Shown here piece after piece: positions 47,890-57,400 of a stretch of 64,000 nt of DNA. The notes below the pieces were generated by a model. The model made no database searches. It saw nothing but the letters and a program-made list of their open reading frames with translations, and was not told the DNA's origin. Every line of letters begins with the position of its first letter. Position 1 is the stretch's first letter. Origin of the DNA: Acidobacteriota bacterium (lineage in GTDB: Bacteria > Acidobacteriota > Blastocatellia > Pyrinomonadales > Pyrinomonadaceae); contig RFGC01000018.1 of assembly GCA_003697135.1 (NCBI GenBank), forward strand, positions 1-64,000, given 5' to 3'. A program made the translations under genes and the position numbers.

Positions 47890-48796
47890 TGTTTTGAATC
47901 CCGGTCAATTTTTTGCTTGTTGCGGACTACTGGAACTTTCACATCGCTTATGGCCCGGAGTTGAAGGGCATTTCTCGAAATGCGGTAGTGGGTACTTCTT
48001 CGTAATTGAGCCTCCTCCTAGGGGCGAGTCGAATGATGTTGATTTGAGGTGTTTGCTAAATAAATTGTGTAACTGCAAAGTATCTGGATTGACTGAAGAA
48101 GAACAAAAGGAAAGAAGTGAGTTAGAGAAAAAAAGAAGTGAGTTAGAGAAAAAAAGGAAAGAGCTGTCGGAACTTGAGGAAAATCGTCGGAAGGAATTGG
48201 GCGAAAAAGCGAGAGAAGGAACCCTACACCTTGGAGAACCTTTCAAGTTAACGTTAGATTGGTGGCAAAGTGAAGATGAGAAAGCTACACTGAAAACCTG
48301 GGCAGGCCGCCAGGAGATTCACAAAATAGCGCGTGCAGCACAAGATGCATTAAAGGCTTTACTGTGCAACGGAAAAATAGATTTGTGCGAGTTGCTCAAC
48401 CATGGTTGTATTCTAAGAACACCAGCGGAGTACGCCCAAAAGGACCGCGATCAGGCGAAGCCTGTAGAACCGTTCTGCTTTGATACTCGTAGGTATGTTC
48501 ATGCTCTGAAAGTGGGCTTTTCTTTGGACGCTCAGAACACAGATATACTAGCTTACCCAGCAGTGGAATTGCTCGCTTTAATCGGCATACAGAGATTTCG
48601 CCTATTGCCTTCGGGTCAAAAGTGGTCATTTGAATATGTCATCTGGCTTAGGCCGCTTGGCGTGCCTGTAGCCGCCGCAGTTGCTAGCGGAGTGATTCCG
48701 TTCGTTAGTTCTGAAAGATATTTATTTAGATTCGTGTTTCGTGATGATCAAAAGCGATACAAGGCTTTTGGTCGTGCAACAAAAATCAGCAATTAA
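47870..48796 (+). CDS. csb3: Csb3 / Cas8u-type subunit of the type I-G effector
   Basis: The 308-residue protein starts at the ATG at 47870 with GGAGG 9 bases upstream, overlapping the end of cas3. Its opening MIKIKVDVLNPGQFFACCGL and the motif EPFKLTLDWWQSEDEKATLK are those of the protein that follows cas3 in Geobacter-type I-U (I-G) loci (Csb3), which serves as large-subunit-like part of the complex. About residues 81-115 form a charged helical segment (ERSELEKKRSELEKKRKELS) containing a 21-base tandem repeat. Assignment to Csb3 rests on position and on its start; the exact Cas8u naming differs between schemes. Confidence 0.8.
   Translation: MIKIKVDVLNPGQFFACCGLLELSHRLWPGVEGHFSKCGSGYFFVIEPPPRGESNDVDLRCLLNKLCNCKVSGLTEEEQKERSELEKKRSELEKKRKELSELEENRRKELGEKAREGTLHLGEPFKLTLDWWQSEDEKATLKTWAGRQEIHKIARAAQDALKALLCNGKIDLCELLNHGCILRTPAEYAQKDRDQAKPVEPFCFDTRRYVHALKVGFSLDAQNTDILAYPAVELLALIGIQRFRLLPSGQKWSFEYVIWLRPLGVPVAAAVASGVIPFVSSERYLFRFVFRDDQKRYKAFGRATKISN
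48111..48152 (+). repeat. In-frame tandem duplication within csb3
   Basis: A perfect 21-base unit is present twice (48111-48131 and 48132-48152), coding the repeated KRSELEK pattern of a charged helix. It keeps the frame and may lengthen a coiled coil. Confidence 0.9.
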
Positions 48797-48809
48797 AAGG
48801 AGGTCAATT

Positions 48810-50024
48810 ATGAGTAATCTACTGAACAAATACGACGAATGTAATCTACTGAACAAATACGACGAATGGCTCAACGATAACAGCGATGTTGCGGCGCTCG
48901 TTTTGCGCCAACGACTCATACCTGTAGAAGGTAGAGGATCTGTGATCTTCCCACCGACCTATGCCAAACCTGAAAGGGTCAAGGAGGAAGATTGGCTTGG
49001 GTATAACATTGATTATTTCCCTGATGGGACAAACGTTTGCCTGATTGATAGCGTCGGTTCACAAGCGAACAGGATTGAGCCGATCTTCAAGAAAGAGCCT
49101 TACAAAAATCTCGTGCCACAAATCATCATCAAAGTAAAAGATGGCAGAGAAGTTAATTTGCTTGACGCAGGTCACCGAGCTGCCGATGCTATTGTTAGGT
49201 TTTCAGAGCTTGCAGATAAGCTAAAAGACGCTTTCGAAGCCTGGCGAGACAATGGCAATGCTGAACCGCTTGCTAAGATTGCACCGACTTCCATTGTTTT
49301 CGGAAGTTGGGATTCTCGTGACACTCAAGCAAAGATACCTCGCGTGGTTAGTTCTGTTATTCGAGCGTTCAATGTTAAGGTTCTTCACCGTTCCGCACAA
49401 TATATTCCACCGATTGATTATGTAGCTGAGGGTTTGGTTGATCCGCCCGAAAATAAAAGTGCCCAAGACAGACTTTCTGAACTCGGTTTGAGTCATGCCC
49501 CAGCACCTTGGACGCATGGCGGAGTAATAGTTGAGGGTGAAATCCGTCGTGATGCGACGTTGAGTCTTGTGGCTATACGCACTTTGGGAGTTGGACAAGA
49601 TGGTGATGTGCTTAAATTGAGGCGTTATATCTTCGGACTTGCTTTGATAGCCCTATTGATGCCGCAGGATTTCAATCTAAGAGCTGGTTGCCAACTTGTG
49701 CTTGATCCAGAACGTTCCCTCGAGTTTGATTGCGTTCGATTAAATGGCTCCCGAAAGGGCGTTGGAATAACTCTCGAGGAAGCACTTAATTTTGCCACCC
49801 TGGCCGCAGAAGAGTTCAAGGTAGGCGAAAACAAAGACATAAAATTTGAAGGAAAGAGGGCAAAAGAGGAGTTATCTAAATCAAAAAAAGAGCGTAAAGC
49901 TGCGCAGCGCAGTAGGCCAGAAACTGTCGCTAGGGATACATTAAACAAAGAGCAGGAAGCTACAACACTACCTTTGGAGACCGAAGCTCCAAAAGAAGGG
50001 TCAGGAGGGAGTGACAATGGCTAA
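48810..50024 (+). CDS. csb1: Cas7 (Csb1), type I-G backbone subunit
   Basis: Cas7 polymerises along the crRNA in Cascade. The 404-residue protein starts at the ATG at 48810, behind AAGGAGG at 7 bases. Motifs typical of Csb1 are RLIPVEGRGSVIFPPTYA, CLIDSVGSQANRIEPIF, AGHRAADAIVRFSEL, PTSIVFGSWDSRDTQAKIPR and VVSSVIRAFNVKVLHRSAQY. The N-terminus NLLNKYDECNLLNKYDEW comes from a perfect 27-base duplication. A Lys/Glu-rich tail ends the protein. It lies 13 bases after csb3 and overlaps the start region of csb2. Confidence 0.93.
   Translation: MSNLLNKYDECNLLNKYDEWLNDNSDVAALVLRQRLIPVEGRGSVIFPPTYAKPERVKEEDWLGYNIDYFPDGTNVCLIDSVGSQANRIEPIFKKEPYKNLVPQIIIKVKDGREVNLLDAGHRAADAIVRFSELADKLKDAFEAWRDNGNAEPLAKIAPTSIVFGSWDSRDTQAKIPRVVSSVIRAFNVKVLHRSAQYIPPIDYVAEGLVDPPENKSAQDRLSELGLSHAPAPWTHGGVIVEGEIRRDATLSLVAIRTLGVGQDGDVLKLRRYIFGLALIALLMPQDFNLRAGCQLVLDPERSLEFDCVRLNGSRKGVGITLEEALNFATLAAEEFKVGENKDIKFEGKRAKEELSKSKKERKAAQRSRPETVARDTLNKEQEATTLPLETEAPKEGSGGSDNG
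48814..48867 (+). repeat. In-frame tandem duplication at the start of cas7
   Basis: A perfect 27-base unit occurs at 48814-48840 and 48841-48867, coding NLLNKYDE twice within the first 20 residues. The identity of both copies indicates a recent event. Confidence 0.93.
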
Positions 50025-51462
50025 GTATTTTTGTATTTCCGTTACTTTCCTCAATGACTTATTTCACGGAAAGTTGAGTGACGAAGAACCTGAGTGGCCT
50101 CCATCACCTTGGAGATTATTCCAAGCGCTTGTAGCAGGCACGCTTACGGGCTGTCGCAAGAACGGTTGGCCCGATAAAAGAGCAGATGCACTGCGGTGGC
50201 TGGAAAGAAAGCAGCCGCCGCAGATCATCGCTCCTGAGGTGATCAAATCTACACCATACGCGCTCTTTGTTCCGAATAACGATAGCGATAAAGAATTTGA
50301 GCGAGAAAAGCGCCTTACGTCAAAGCTAGTTCGGCCACATCGGATGGTCAAAGGGCAAACGGTGCATTACATCTGGGAGTTAAGCGGTGAGGAACTAGCA
50401 TCAAACAGAGAATATGTAGATGTCCTTATTCAGGTAGCGCGACACATCATCGCTCTTGGATGGGGAATCGATCAGGTCGCATGTAGTGGGTGTGTCTTAG
50501 ATGAAGAAAATGCGATCCTAAAGGAAGGGATTCTTTGGACCCCTCATACAGGGATCCAGATTTCGCAAAAAATGCGGCGTGTTCCTATTGAAGGATCGCT
50601 CGACGATCTTTTGGATTGCTATGGTAAATTTTGTCAGAGCGTCAGAAAGTTCTATCTCTCGCGTAAAGAGCCTACTGCTTTTCAAGAAGTTGCCTATTTG
50701 ACGATCAGGGACAACCTGCCGAGAGCTTATGTGTATTTTGAGTTGCGTTCTAATGATGGTAGCAGGTTTACGGTATTTCGTCAGGTTGATACTGTCAAGG
50801 TGGCTGCTATGGTCCGGCATCTCGCCTGCGAAGAGGCTAAACGTGATTCTCACCAATTTCCTGGTGGCGCTGATCGCTATGTAGCTGGTCATGCAAATAA
50901 CGGAGGCGATAACTTCCCGCGCTTTTCTTATCTTCCACTACCTACAGTAGGGCATCCTAATGCCGATGGTATGATCCGCCGCGTAGTCATCGCTGAGCCT
51001 ATCGGAGGAAACGGCGGCCATGCCCAATGGGCTAAGCGAAGGTTGCACGCTCGTTCGCTTGTAGAGAAGGGGACAAATAAGAAACTAGCGATTCTCTACT
51101 CAGCAGAAAATAATCGTGTTTTGCAGCAGTATCTTGGACCATCTCGACACTGGTCGAGTGTCACGCCGGTTATCCTCCCTGGCTTTGATGATGGGAAGTA
51201 TGGAAAAGCTGAGCGCCTTCTATTGAAAGCGATTAAGCAGGTCGGTTTACATTTGGAGAAGATTGAAGATTTCTTTCTTCGGAAGGCTCCGTTTTGGCCT
51301 GGATCGCAACATCCTTGCCAGTATTATAGACCTGATTATTTGTGCAATTACTCAGCTTGGCATGTGTATTTAAGGTTCAAGGATGAACTCCATGGTCCGC
51401 TCGCATTAGGGCCAGGCAGACATTGTGGCCTTGGTTTGTTCACAAGTGAAAACTTGGATTGA
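50017..51462 (+). CDS. csb2: Csb2 (Cas5-Cas6 fusion), type I-G
   Basis: In subtype I-G this single protein combines the Cas5 function of capping the crRNA 5' handle with Cas6-like pre-crRNA processing. The 481-residue protein starts at the ATG at 50017, 7 bases after AGGAGGG, overlapping the cas7 end. The opening KYFCISVTFLNDLFHGKLSD and the motifs EWPPSPWRLFQALVAG, PHTGIQISQKMRRVP, GPSRHWSSVTPVILPGFDD and GPLALGPGRHCGLGLF are those of Csb2. The glycine-rich C-terminal GPGRHCGLG resembles the RNA-binding G-rich loop of RAMP proteins. It is the last effector gene before the inserted gene pair. Confidence 0.92.
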   Translation: MAKYFCISVTFLNDLFHGKLSDEEPEWPPSPWRLFQALVAGTLTGCRKNGWPDKRADALRWLERKQPPQIIAPEVIKSTPYALFVPNNDSDKEFEREKRLTSKLVRPHRMVKGQTVHYIWELSGEELASNREYVDVLIQVARHIIALGWGIDQVACSGCVLDEENAILKEGILWTPHTGIQISQKMRRVPIEGSLDDLLDCYGKFCQSVRKFYLSRKEPTAFQEVAYLTIRDNLPRAYVYFELRSNDGSRFTVFRQVDTVKVAAMVRHLACEEAKRDSHQFPGGADRYVAGHANNGGDNFPRFSYLPLPTVGHPNADGMIRRVVIAEPIGGNGGHAQWAKRRLHARSLVEKGTNKKLAILYSAENNRVLQQYLGPSRHWSSVTPVILPGFDDGKYGKAERLLLKAIKQVGLHLEKIEDFFLRKAPFWPGSQHPCQYYRPDYLCNYSAWHVYLRFKDELHGPLALGPGRHCGLGLFTSENLD

Positions 51463-51500
51463 AAATTACGAAAAAATTGGAGAGATGAGTAACAAGAAAG

Positions 51501-54476
51501 ATGCTAGAAGATTATAGAGAAATTCACGAAATCGAGGGGAGGCTGATAGAAGCATTAGCCGAGCAAAAACCTAGCTTCATCAGCGAGCTTCCCTTGACTG
51601 AAGAAGATACATTTCTTTTGAAGCAAATTATTTCGAATTACGCTTCGTCTGTGAAAATCGAAGATACTGCTCCGCTAGCATTTTCTTGTTACTTGGTAGT
51701 GATGGGGGTGGAAAACTATGACGAAGGTAATTTCTGGAAAGCAATTGAAGAAGCTTTGGGACGAAGCGGCCCACAGTGGCAGAAGCATTGGGGAGAGGTT
51801 TTTCTCGAAACACTGAAAAAACATCATCTAAGCATTTTCCACTTTCAAGGAGCGCATAAATACGTCTCTCAAATCCTTGCGCACGGCGGCATACCAGATT
51901 CTTGTCTGCAGGACTTTTTTGAGAAACTCCTTTGGCCAACAGTTGATGGAACGTTTGATGCCGATCCAGGACGAGCCGAAGAAATAGTCGCCGAGTGGCG
52001 ATTGAGGCCGGGTTTATATCAATCCACCGATCGGCCAGTCCGACGATTTATCGAATCGGGTGGGAAACCTGCCGCAGATTTCCTCGCTCGTTGCATCGAG
52101 ATGGCGCGCATCGCCTATGATGAGGAGATGGTCCCGCATGCATCGGAGCTAGGTCTTCCAGTTAGAGTCGTCGAAAGATTCAAAGGGTGGTTCGGCAAGA
52201 GCGGTGATCTCAAACGCTCCAAACGAAACACGCTCTTTCGTCGTCCAATTATCAGCCTTGATGATTACGGCGAGGTGCATTGCGTTTTGCCAGAACAGAT
52301 TCTCGACGAGGATGGCGAAGCAAAAGAACTACGTTATCAAATAGTCATCGATGGACATGAATTGTTTTCTGAGCGGATACCAGCATACAAAAGGCAGAAA
52401 TGCGTATGCACGGAAGAGATGGAATTCTATCTGCCTCCTGCGAAGAGGTATGAGATCAGCTTGTGGTGCGAGGCAAAGCGTTTGCGCGATTGGAATTTCG
52501 AGGGGATCCGTCCTGACAGGTGGATAGCGTTCGACAGAAGCGGACGGTTGATCACAGCCCAAGAATTACCAAGAGACGAATTGTGGGTAGTAGTTCCGGC
52601 TGGAATAGTTTTCAATTCAGAGGGTCCGGTTTTGGAAAAGATAGAAGGAACGGGCCAGTGGGAAGACTATGTATTCTGGCGTGTAAATACTTCCGAAGTT
52701 GAAAACTTTTCATTATGTGATAGTTCAGGCCACCTGAAGAAGCTACCATTGCGATCCGAAAAAGAGCCGTACTTGGATGGCAATCCGCTAGAATCAGTTC
52801 GATCACTGAGATTGCCGGTTTACGTATCAGAACTGCCCAAGGTGCTAATTCCTCTTGCTTCGTCCGATGATGTATCACGCTGGGATTTGTTCATCGAAAA
52901 CCTGAGCGATTCGGCAGCTAAGCCGAAGCGCACTTCCATCGGCGAAATAGCCGTTTTCGAGAGCGATCGAAAACTGGCTAGGGTCGCACTCGGCGATGAG
53001 CGATCAGATTTAGGATTTTATCGCGTCAAAGCGCGCGGTCTGCTCGGTCGAGATAAACAATTCGATTTCGCCTTCATTCGGCAGTTGGAATACGAGTTTG
53101 ATAAGCGAATCTACACGGAAGATGACGCGGTAAATCTGATAGTTCTCGTCGATCCGTCTTGCGGACTTGAATCCGATGAAGATGGAATAAAGGTCAGCGG
53201 GAATGACGGTGTGTTTGAAGTGATCTCCTTCAAGCGCTCGCAAGCGCTAGAATTAAAGCTAAAACTCGGTGAGGTCGAATTACCGCTTACGTTCGACATT
53301 CCTCGTCTGCGCTGGGCTTTGTGCGGTGCATGTAGGTCATTTAGTTGGAGGTCTGAGCCCGTTGAGATCCAAATAGAGGAATTAGAAGCCGATGAAATCG
53401 ATTTACGCGTACAAGTTCCTCTCCCGAATGGCTCGATCGCCAAACTATGTCTTGACGGCACGAATCACGTAGTGAAAGGAGAGGTTCGTAATGGCAAAAT
53501 CCAATTTCATTTAAGGCAGTTTCTAGATTCATTAAGAGGCTTAGGCAAGCCTTTAGCCTGTTTTTCTTTGTGTTTTCCTGACACACCTTTGGAAGATCGT
53601 TCGCTCTGTCCGCTTCGGGTCAGAACCAGCTGGAACGTCGAAAACTTCAACTACGCTCACGAGCGAACAGAGGGGAGGCATGTTTTGATTTTCGGCTGGC
53701 GAGACAAGGGGCGCGTTCGAAATCGGCGCCTGCGTCTATGGGATCTGTGGCGACCTTGGCAAGAACCAGTCGTTTTTAGCATTCCCGACGGTGAATCGGA
53801 ACTAGAGGTAGAGATCCCGGTTCGCGATTTTCCCGCTGGAATATATCGCGCGGAGTTTTACGTCGAAGACGAGTATTGTCCGCAGCATCGCCCGCTTTTC
53901 GTTCCGAGCGTGAATGAGATGGTGTTTGACGTGGAAATCGAAGCGGCAGGAGACGTCGAAGTAAATGGAACTCCGTTCCAGTGCTGGCTCACGCACAGGC
54001 TCGCGGGGAAATGTGCGCCTTTTGATCCTACGGTCACACAAATCGGTTCGGAAGATGCAGCGTGTCTAGTTCATGCAATGATCGTAGACCTAGAAAGAGC
54101 GAAGATGGTGTGGAGTGCGTTTCCTGAAACCACGAGGCAAATCTTGCGAAATCGTCTTCGAGAAGTTATCAAGTGCTACGCTGAGCAGTGCCGTGACTAT
54201 GAAAAAGTGCTTCTGCTCGAAGTTTGCAAGATTTGTCGGGTTTGCGACCAATCGTTAATTCCTTTCAAGCCCGGAACTAGAGTGAGAATCGAAGGAAGGA
54301 TAGCCGAGTACCGAGGTATCAGATCTCAGCAAGAAGACTTTATTTGGCTTGTATATAGTGACAGCGAGCGAAAAGTGCCACTTAATCGTTTGAATGAGTT
54401 GATCCCAGAAAGGGACGATGCGCCTCTTAGCAAGCAAAAATCCAAGGGAAGAACTAGAGGAGGTAAGAAGGTATGA
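51501..54476 (+). CDS. Large protein of unknown family, candidate DruH of a Druantia type III-like system
   Basis: I do not recognise a known domain in this 991-residue protein. About residues 1-240 look helical (VRVVERFKGWFGKSGDLKRS near the end). About 250-870 are rich in alternating strands, such as LRLPVYVSELPKVLIPLASS and RLWDLWRPWQEPVVFSIPDG, suggesting several beta-sandwich modules. A cysteine cluster C909-x2-C912-x2-C915 follows. Residues about 925-970 (FKPGTRVRIEGRIAEYRGIR) look SH3/Tudor-like, and the tail is basic. The start is the ATG at 51501; a 10-codon ORF (51485-51517) overlaps it in another frame. Its stop overlaps the helicase start (ATGA), so they are made as a pair. Size, position and partner recall DruH; no sequence match was tested. 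Confidence 0.7.
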   Translation: MLEDYREIHEIEGRLIEALAEQKPSFISELPLTEEDTFLLKQIISNYASSVKIEDTAPLAFSCYLVVMGVENYDEGNFWKAIEEALGRSGPQWQKHWGEVFLETLKKHHLSIFHFQGAHKYVSQILAHGGIPDSCLQDFFEKLLWPTVDGTFDADPGRAEEIVAEWRLRPGLYQSTDRPVRRFIESGGKPAADFLARCIEMARIAYDEEMVPHASELGLPVRVVERFKGWFGKSGDLKRSKRNTLFRRPIISLDDYGEVHCVLPEQILDEDGEAKELRYQIVIDGHELFSERIPAYKRQKCVCTEEMEFYLPPAKRYEISLWCEAKRLRDWNFEGIRPDRWIAFDRSGRLITAQELPRDELWVVVPAGIVFNSEGPVLEKIEGTGQWEDYVFWRVNTSEVENFSLCDSSGHLKKLPLRSEKEPYLDGNPLESVRSLRLPVYVSELPKVLIPLASSDDVSRWDLFIENLSDSAAKPKRTSIGEIAVFESDRKLARVALGDERSDLGFYRVKARGLLGRDKQFDFAFIRQLEYEFDKRIYTEDDAVNLIVLVDPSCGLESDEDGIKVSGNDGVFEVISFKRSQALELKLKLGEVELPLTFDIPRLRWALCGACRSFSWRSEPVEIQIEELEADEIDLRVQVPLPNGSIAKLCLDGTNHVVKGEVRNGKIQFHLRQFLDSLRGLGKPLACFSLCFPDTPLEDRSLCPLRVRTSWNVENFNYAHERTEGRHVLIFGWRDKGRVRNRRLRLWDLWRPWQEPVVFSIPDGESELEVEIPVRDFPAGIYRAEFYVEDEYCPQHRPLFVPSVNEMVFDVEIEAAGDVEVNGTPFQCWLTHRLAGKCAPFDPTVTQIGSEDAACLVHAMIVDLERAKMVWSAFPETTRQILRNRLREVIKCYAEQCRDYEKVLLLEVCKICRVCDQSLIPFKPGTRVRIEGRIAEYRGIRSQQEDFIWLVYSDSERKVPLNRLNELIPERDDAPLSKQKSKGRTRGGKKV

Positions 54477-57400
54477 AGCAGTTGAATCCGTTTGACGCGA
54501 CCGACAAAATACGTGAAAGTTACGTTCGTTATTTGAAGACGCTTTATCCAATTAGCGACCCTGAGTTGCGAAAGCAGTTTGAGGAGATTCTATCCAAGGG
54601 AGAAGAACTCGTAAAGGGCCCTTATCTGGAAGCTACTCCGCCATACCGGTTGGGCAAGAGCATCCGCGAGTTGATTGAAGAGGGACTTCTCTCGCCACTG
54701 TTTGACGAGTTGGCTGGAGAGGCACTTCCATTAGATCGACCGCTCTATGAGCACCAAGAGCAGGCCATTAGAAAGATCCTTCGCGGAAGGAACTTAATCG
54801 TCGCAACGGGTACTGGGAGCGGCAAAACGGAGTCATTTCTCATCCCGATTCTTCATCGTCTCTTTGAAGAGAAATCTCGAGGTACGCTTGGACCAGGTGT
54901 GCGCGCTCTTTTGCTATATCCGATGAATGCGCTCGCCAACGATCAGTTGAAGCGCTTGCGCTCGTTGCTAAAGAAGTGCGAAGCGATCACCTTCGGTCGC
55001 TATACGGGCGAAACGCTCCAAACCAAACGAGAAGCTGAAGATGATTTCCGGAAGAATTTCCGCGGCGAGCCGCGAATCCCAAATGAATTACTATCGCGTG
55101 AGGAGATGCAAGCTGCTCCGCCTCATATTCTGCTTACCAACTACGCCATGCTCGAATATCTGCTCCTTCGCCCGAAAGATTCAGTCTTTTTCGATGGTGA
55201 ACATGCCCGATTCTGGAAGTTTTTGGTGCTGGATGAAGTTCACACCTACGACGGTGCCAAAGGCATAGAGACAGCGATGCTGATACGGCGGCTCAAAGAT
55301 AGAATCGTGCGGAGCGAACGAGGACGTTTGCAGTGCGTGGGCACGAGCGCTACCCTTGGCGGAGGGAGAAGGGACTTCCCGCAAGTAGTCCGATTTGCCG
55401 AACAACTCTTCGATGAACCGTTCGAGTGGGACGAACAAGACGACTCTAAACAGGATGTGGTCGAAGCAAGTCGAATATCTCGAGATGAGTATCCGCAGCC
55501 ATGGGGAGCACCGAAAGCGGAGTTCTACTTGGAAGTCCGCGAAATTCTTGACTCGAATCCAAGTGACTCAATTGCTGTAGCACGGAAGTATGGGGTTCCT
55601 GAAGAAGTCATTTCCTCAGCAAAGAAAGCTTCCAATTCAGCACAACATTTTCTATTCGAGATTCTCAAAGGAGATGCTAATCTCGCACAGTTGCGCACGT
55701 TTCTCGTCGAAAGATCGGACGCTCGTCCCGTCCTGCTTGCTGAAGCAGCTAAGCAGTTATTTCAAGACGAAGAAAACCCAAACGCGCTTATCACCGCTTT
55801 GGTTGACCTCGCAGTTCGGGCTAAACCTGAAAAAGAGCATGCGCCACTGCTTCCAGCACGATACCATCTATTCGTCAAAGCTCTTGAGGGCGGATTCATT
55901 GCGCTTGCTCCTCGGAAGAAGTTGTTTCTCAATCGTCGAGAGAGGATCACTCATGACGGAGAAGAGTTCGTCGTTTTCGAAGCGGCGACATGTAAAAGAT
56001 GCGGTGCAATTTATCTCGTCGGGTTGCCTGAAGATCGCCGCTTCAAACAAACTCAGAAGATCACCGAAGAGAATCAAGAAAAAGCTGCGTTCTTTCTGCT
56101 TGAAGAAGGAATCATCGATAAGGTAGATGAGGACGAGGAAGTAGCGGAAGCAGGGACGGACACGCAAGACTCAACCGAAGCTTATCAGCTTTGCATCCGT
56201 TGCGGCGCGATAGATAAGGTCGGCAGCCTTAGTTCGATTTGCGATTGCGACAGTCGTTGGCAAAGACGGATCATCAAGGCATCGAACGAAAAGGGCGTGG
56301 TCACCCATTGCCGAGCGTGTGGTACGCGCAGCCAGAACCTCGTACATCGATTCTTAACCGGTCAAGATGCGCCAGCGAGCGTTCTAGCGACAGTTCTTTA
56401 CCAAAATATACCAGAGCGCGAAGTTCAAGTTACGAGAACTCGAGAAGAAGACGAATACGGGGAAGCCAAGACATCCACCTTTGCGCGGCGTATGTTGATC
56501 TTCTCTGACAGCCGACAAGATGCAGCTTATTTCGCTCCTTATCTCGGTGAGATTACCTACCTCCCGATTCTTTGGCGTCGGCTTATGGTTCTTACGTTGG
56601 AGAAGTATGTGGACTCAGTAAGAAAGAATCAGTGGACGGTAAGTGATCTTGCGGAATATCTACGGCGAGAAGCGGAAGAACATAGACTCTTTGAAGCGAG
56701 CTTGAGTCGTCAACAGCGCATCGCTGAAGCTTGGAGATGGGTGCTGTTGGAGCTAATGGTGCGTGAACAACGCAACAGTTTGGAAGGACTCGGACTCGTG
56801 AGGTTCTCGTTGAAGAAGCCAGATGGATGGACGCCCGGTAAAACTCTTTCCGGTTTACTCACATCTTCGCCTTATGCTCTCACGCAAGATGAGATTTGGG
56901 AGCTTTTCGAGACTCTACTTGATAGTTTTCGCTTGCAAGGCGCCATAACCTTCCCAAACGAAGTTCAGCCTGGAGACGAGATTTTCAAACCTCGTAACCG
57001 CAGTTACTACTTCCGACAGTTCGGTGCTTTGCCGAATAAGAGCGTGTTCAGTTGGAGTCCTTCTGGCGCAAGCAAGATGAATCGTCGGATGGATTTTGTT
57101 CAGAAATTGCTGAAGAAGTGCACACCGGATGGCAGCGTGTCGCCGGAAGAAGTCCTTGATCTGATCTGGAAAAGCTTCGAGGATGCTCCTTTCTGGAAGC
57201 CCTATTTTAGCGACTCGCAACTTCCGGAAGCAGGGTGCGTTCTACAAATTCGTCACGATTTTTGGCAAGTGATCCCAGGTGAAGACGTTTCATGGTATGT
57301 ATGTCAGACGTGCGGCAACATAACGACAAGAAACTTGAGGGGCGTTTGTCCAACTTATCGCTGCGAAGGGGAATTAAAGGCATGCGATCCGAGCGAGGTG

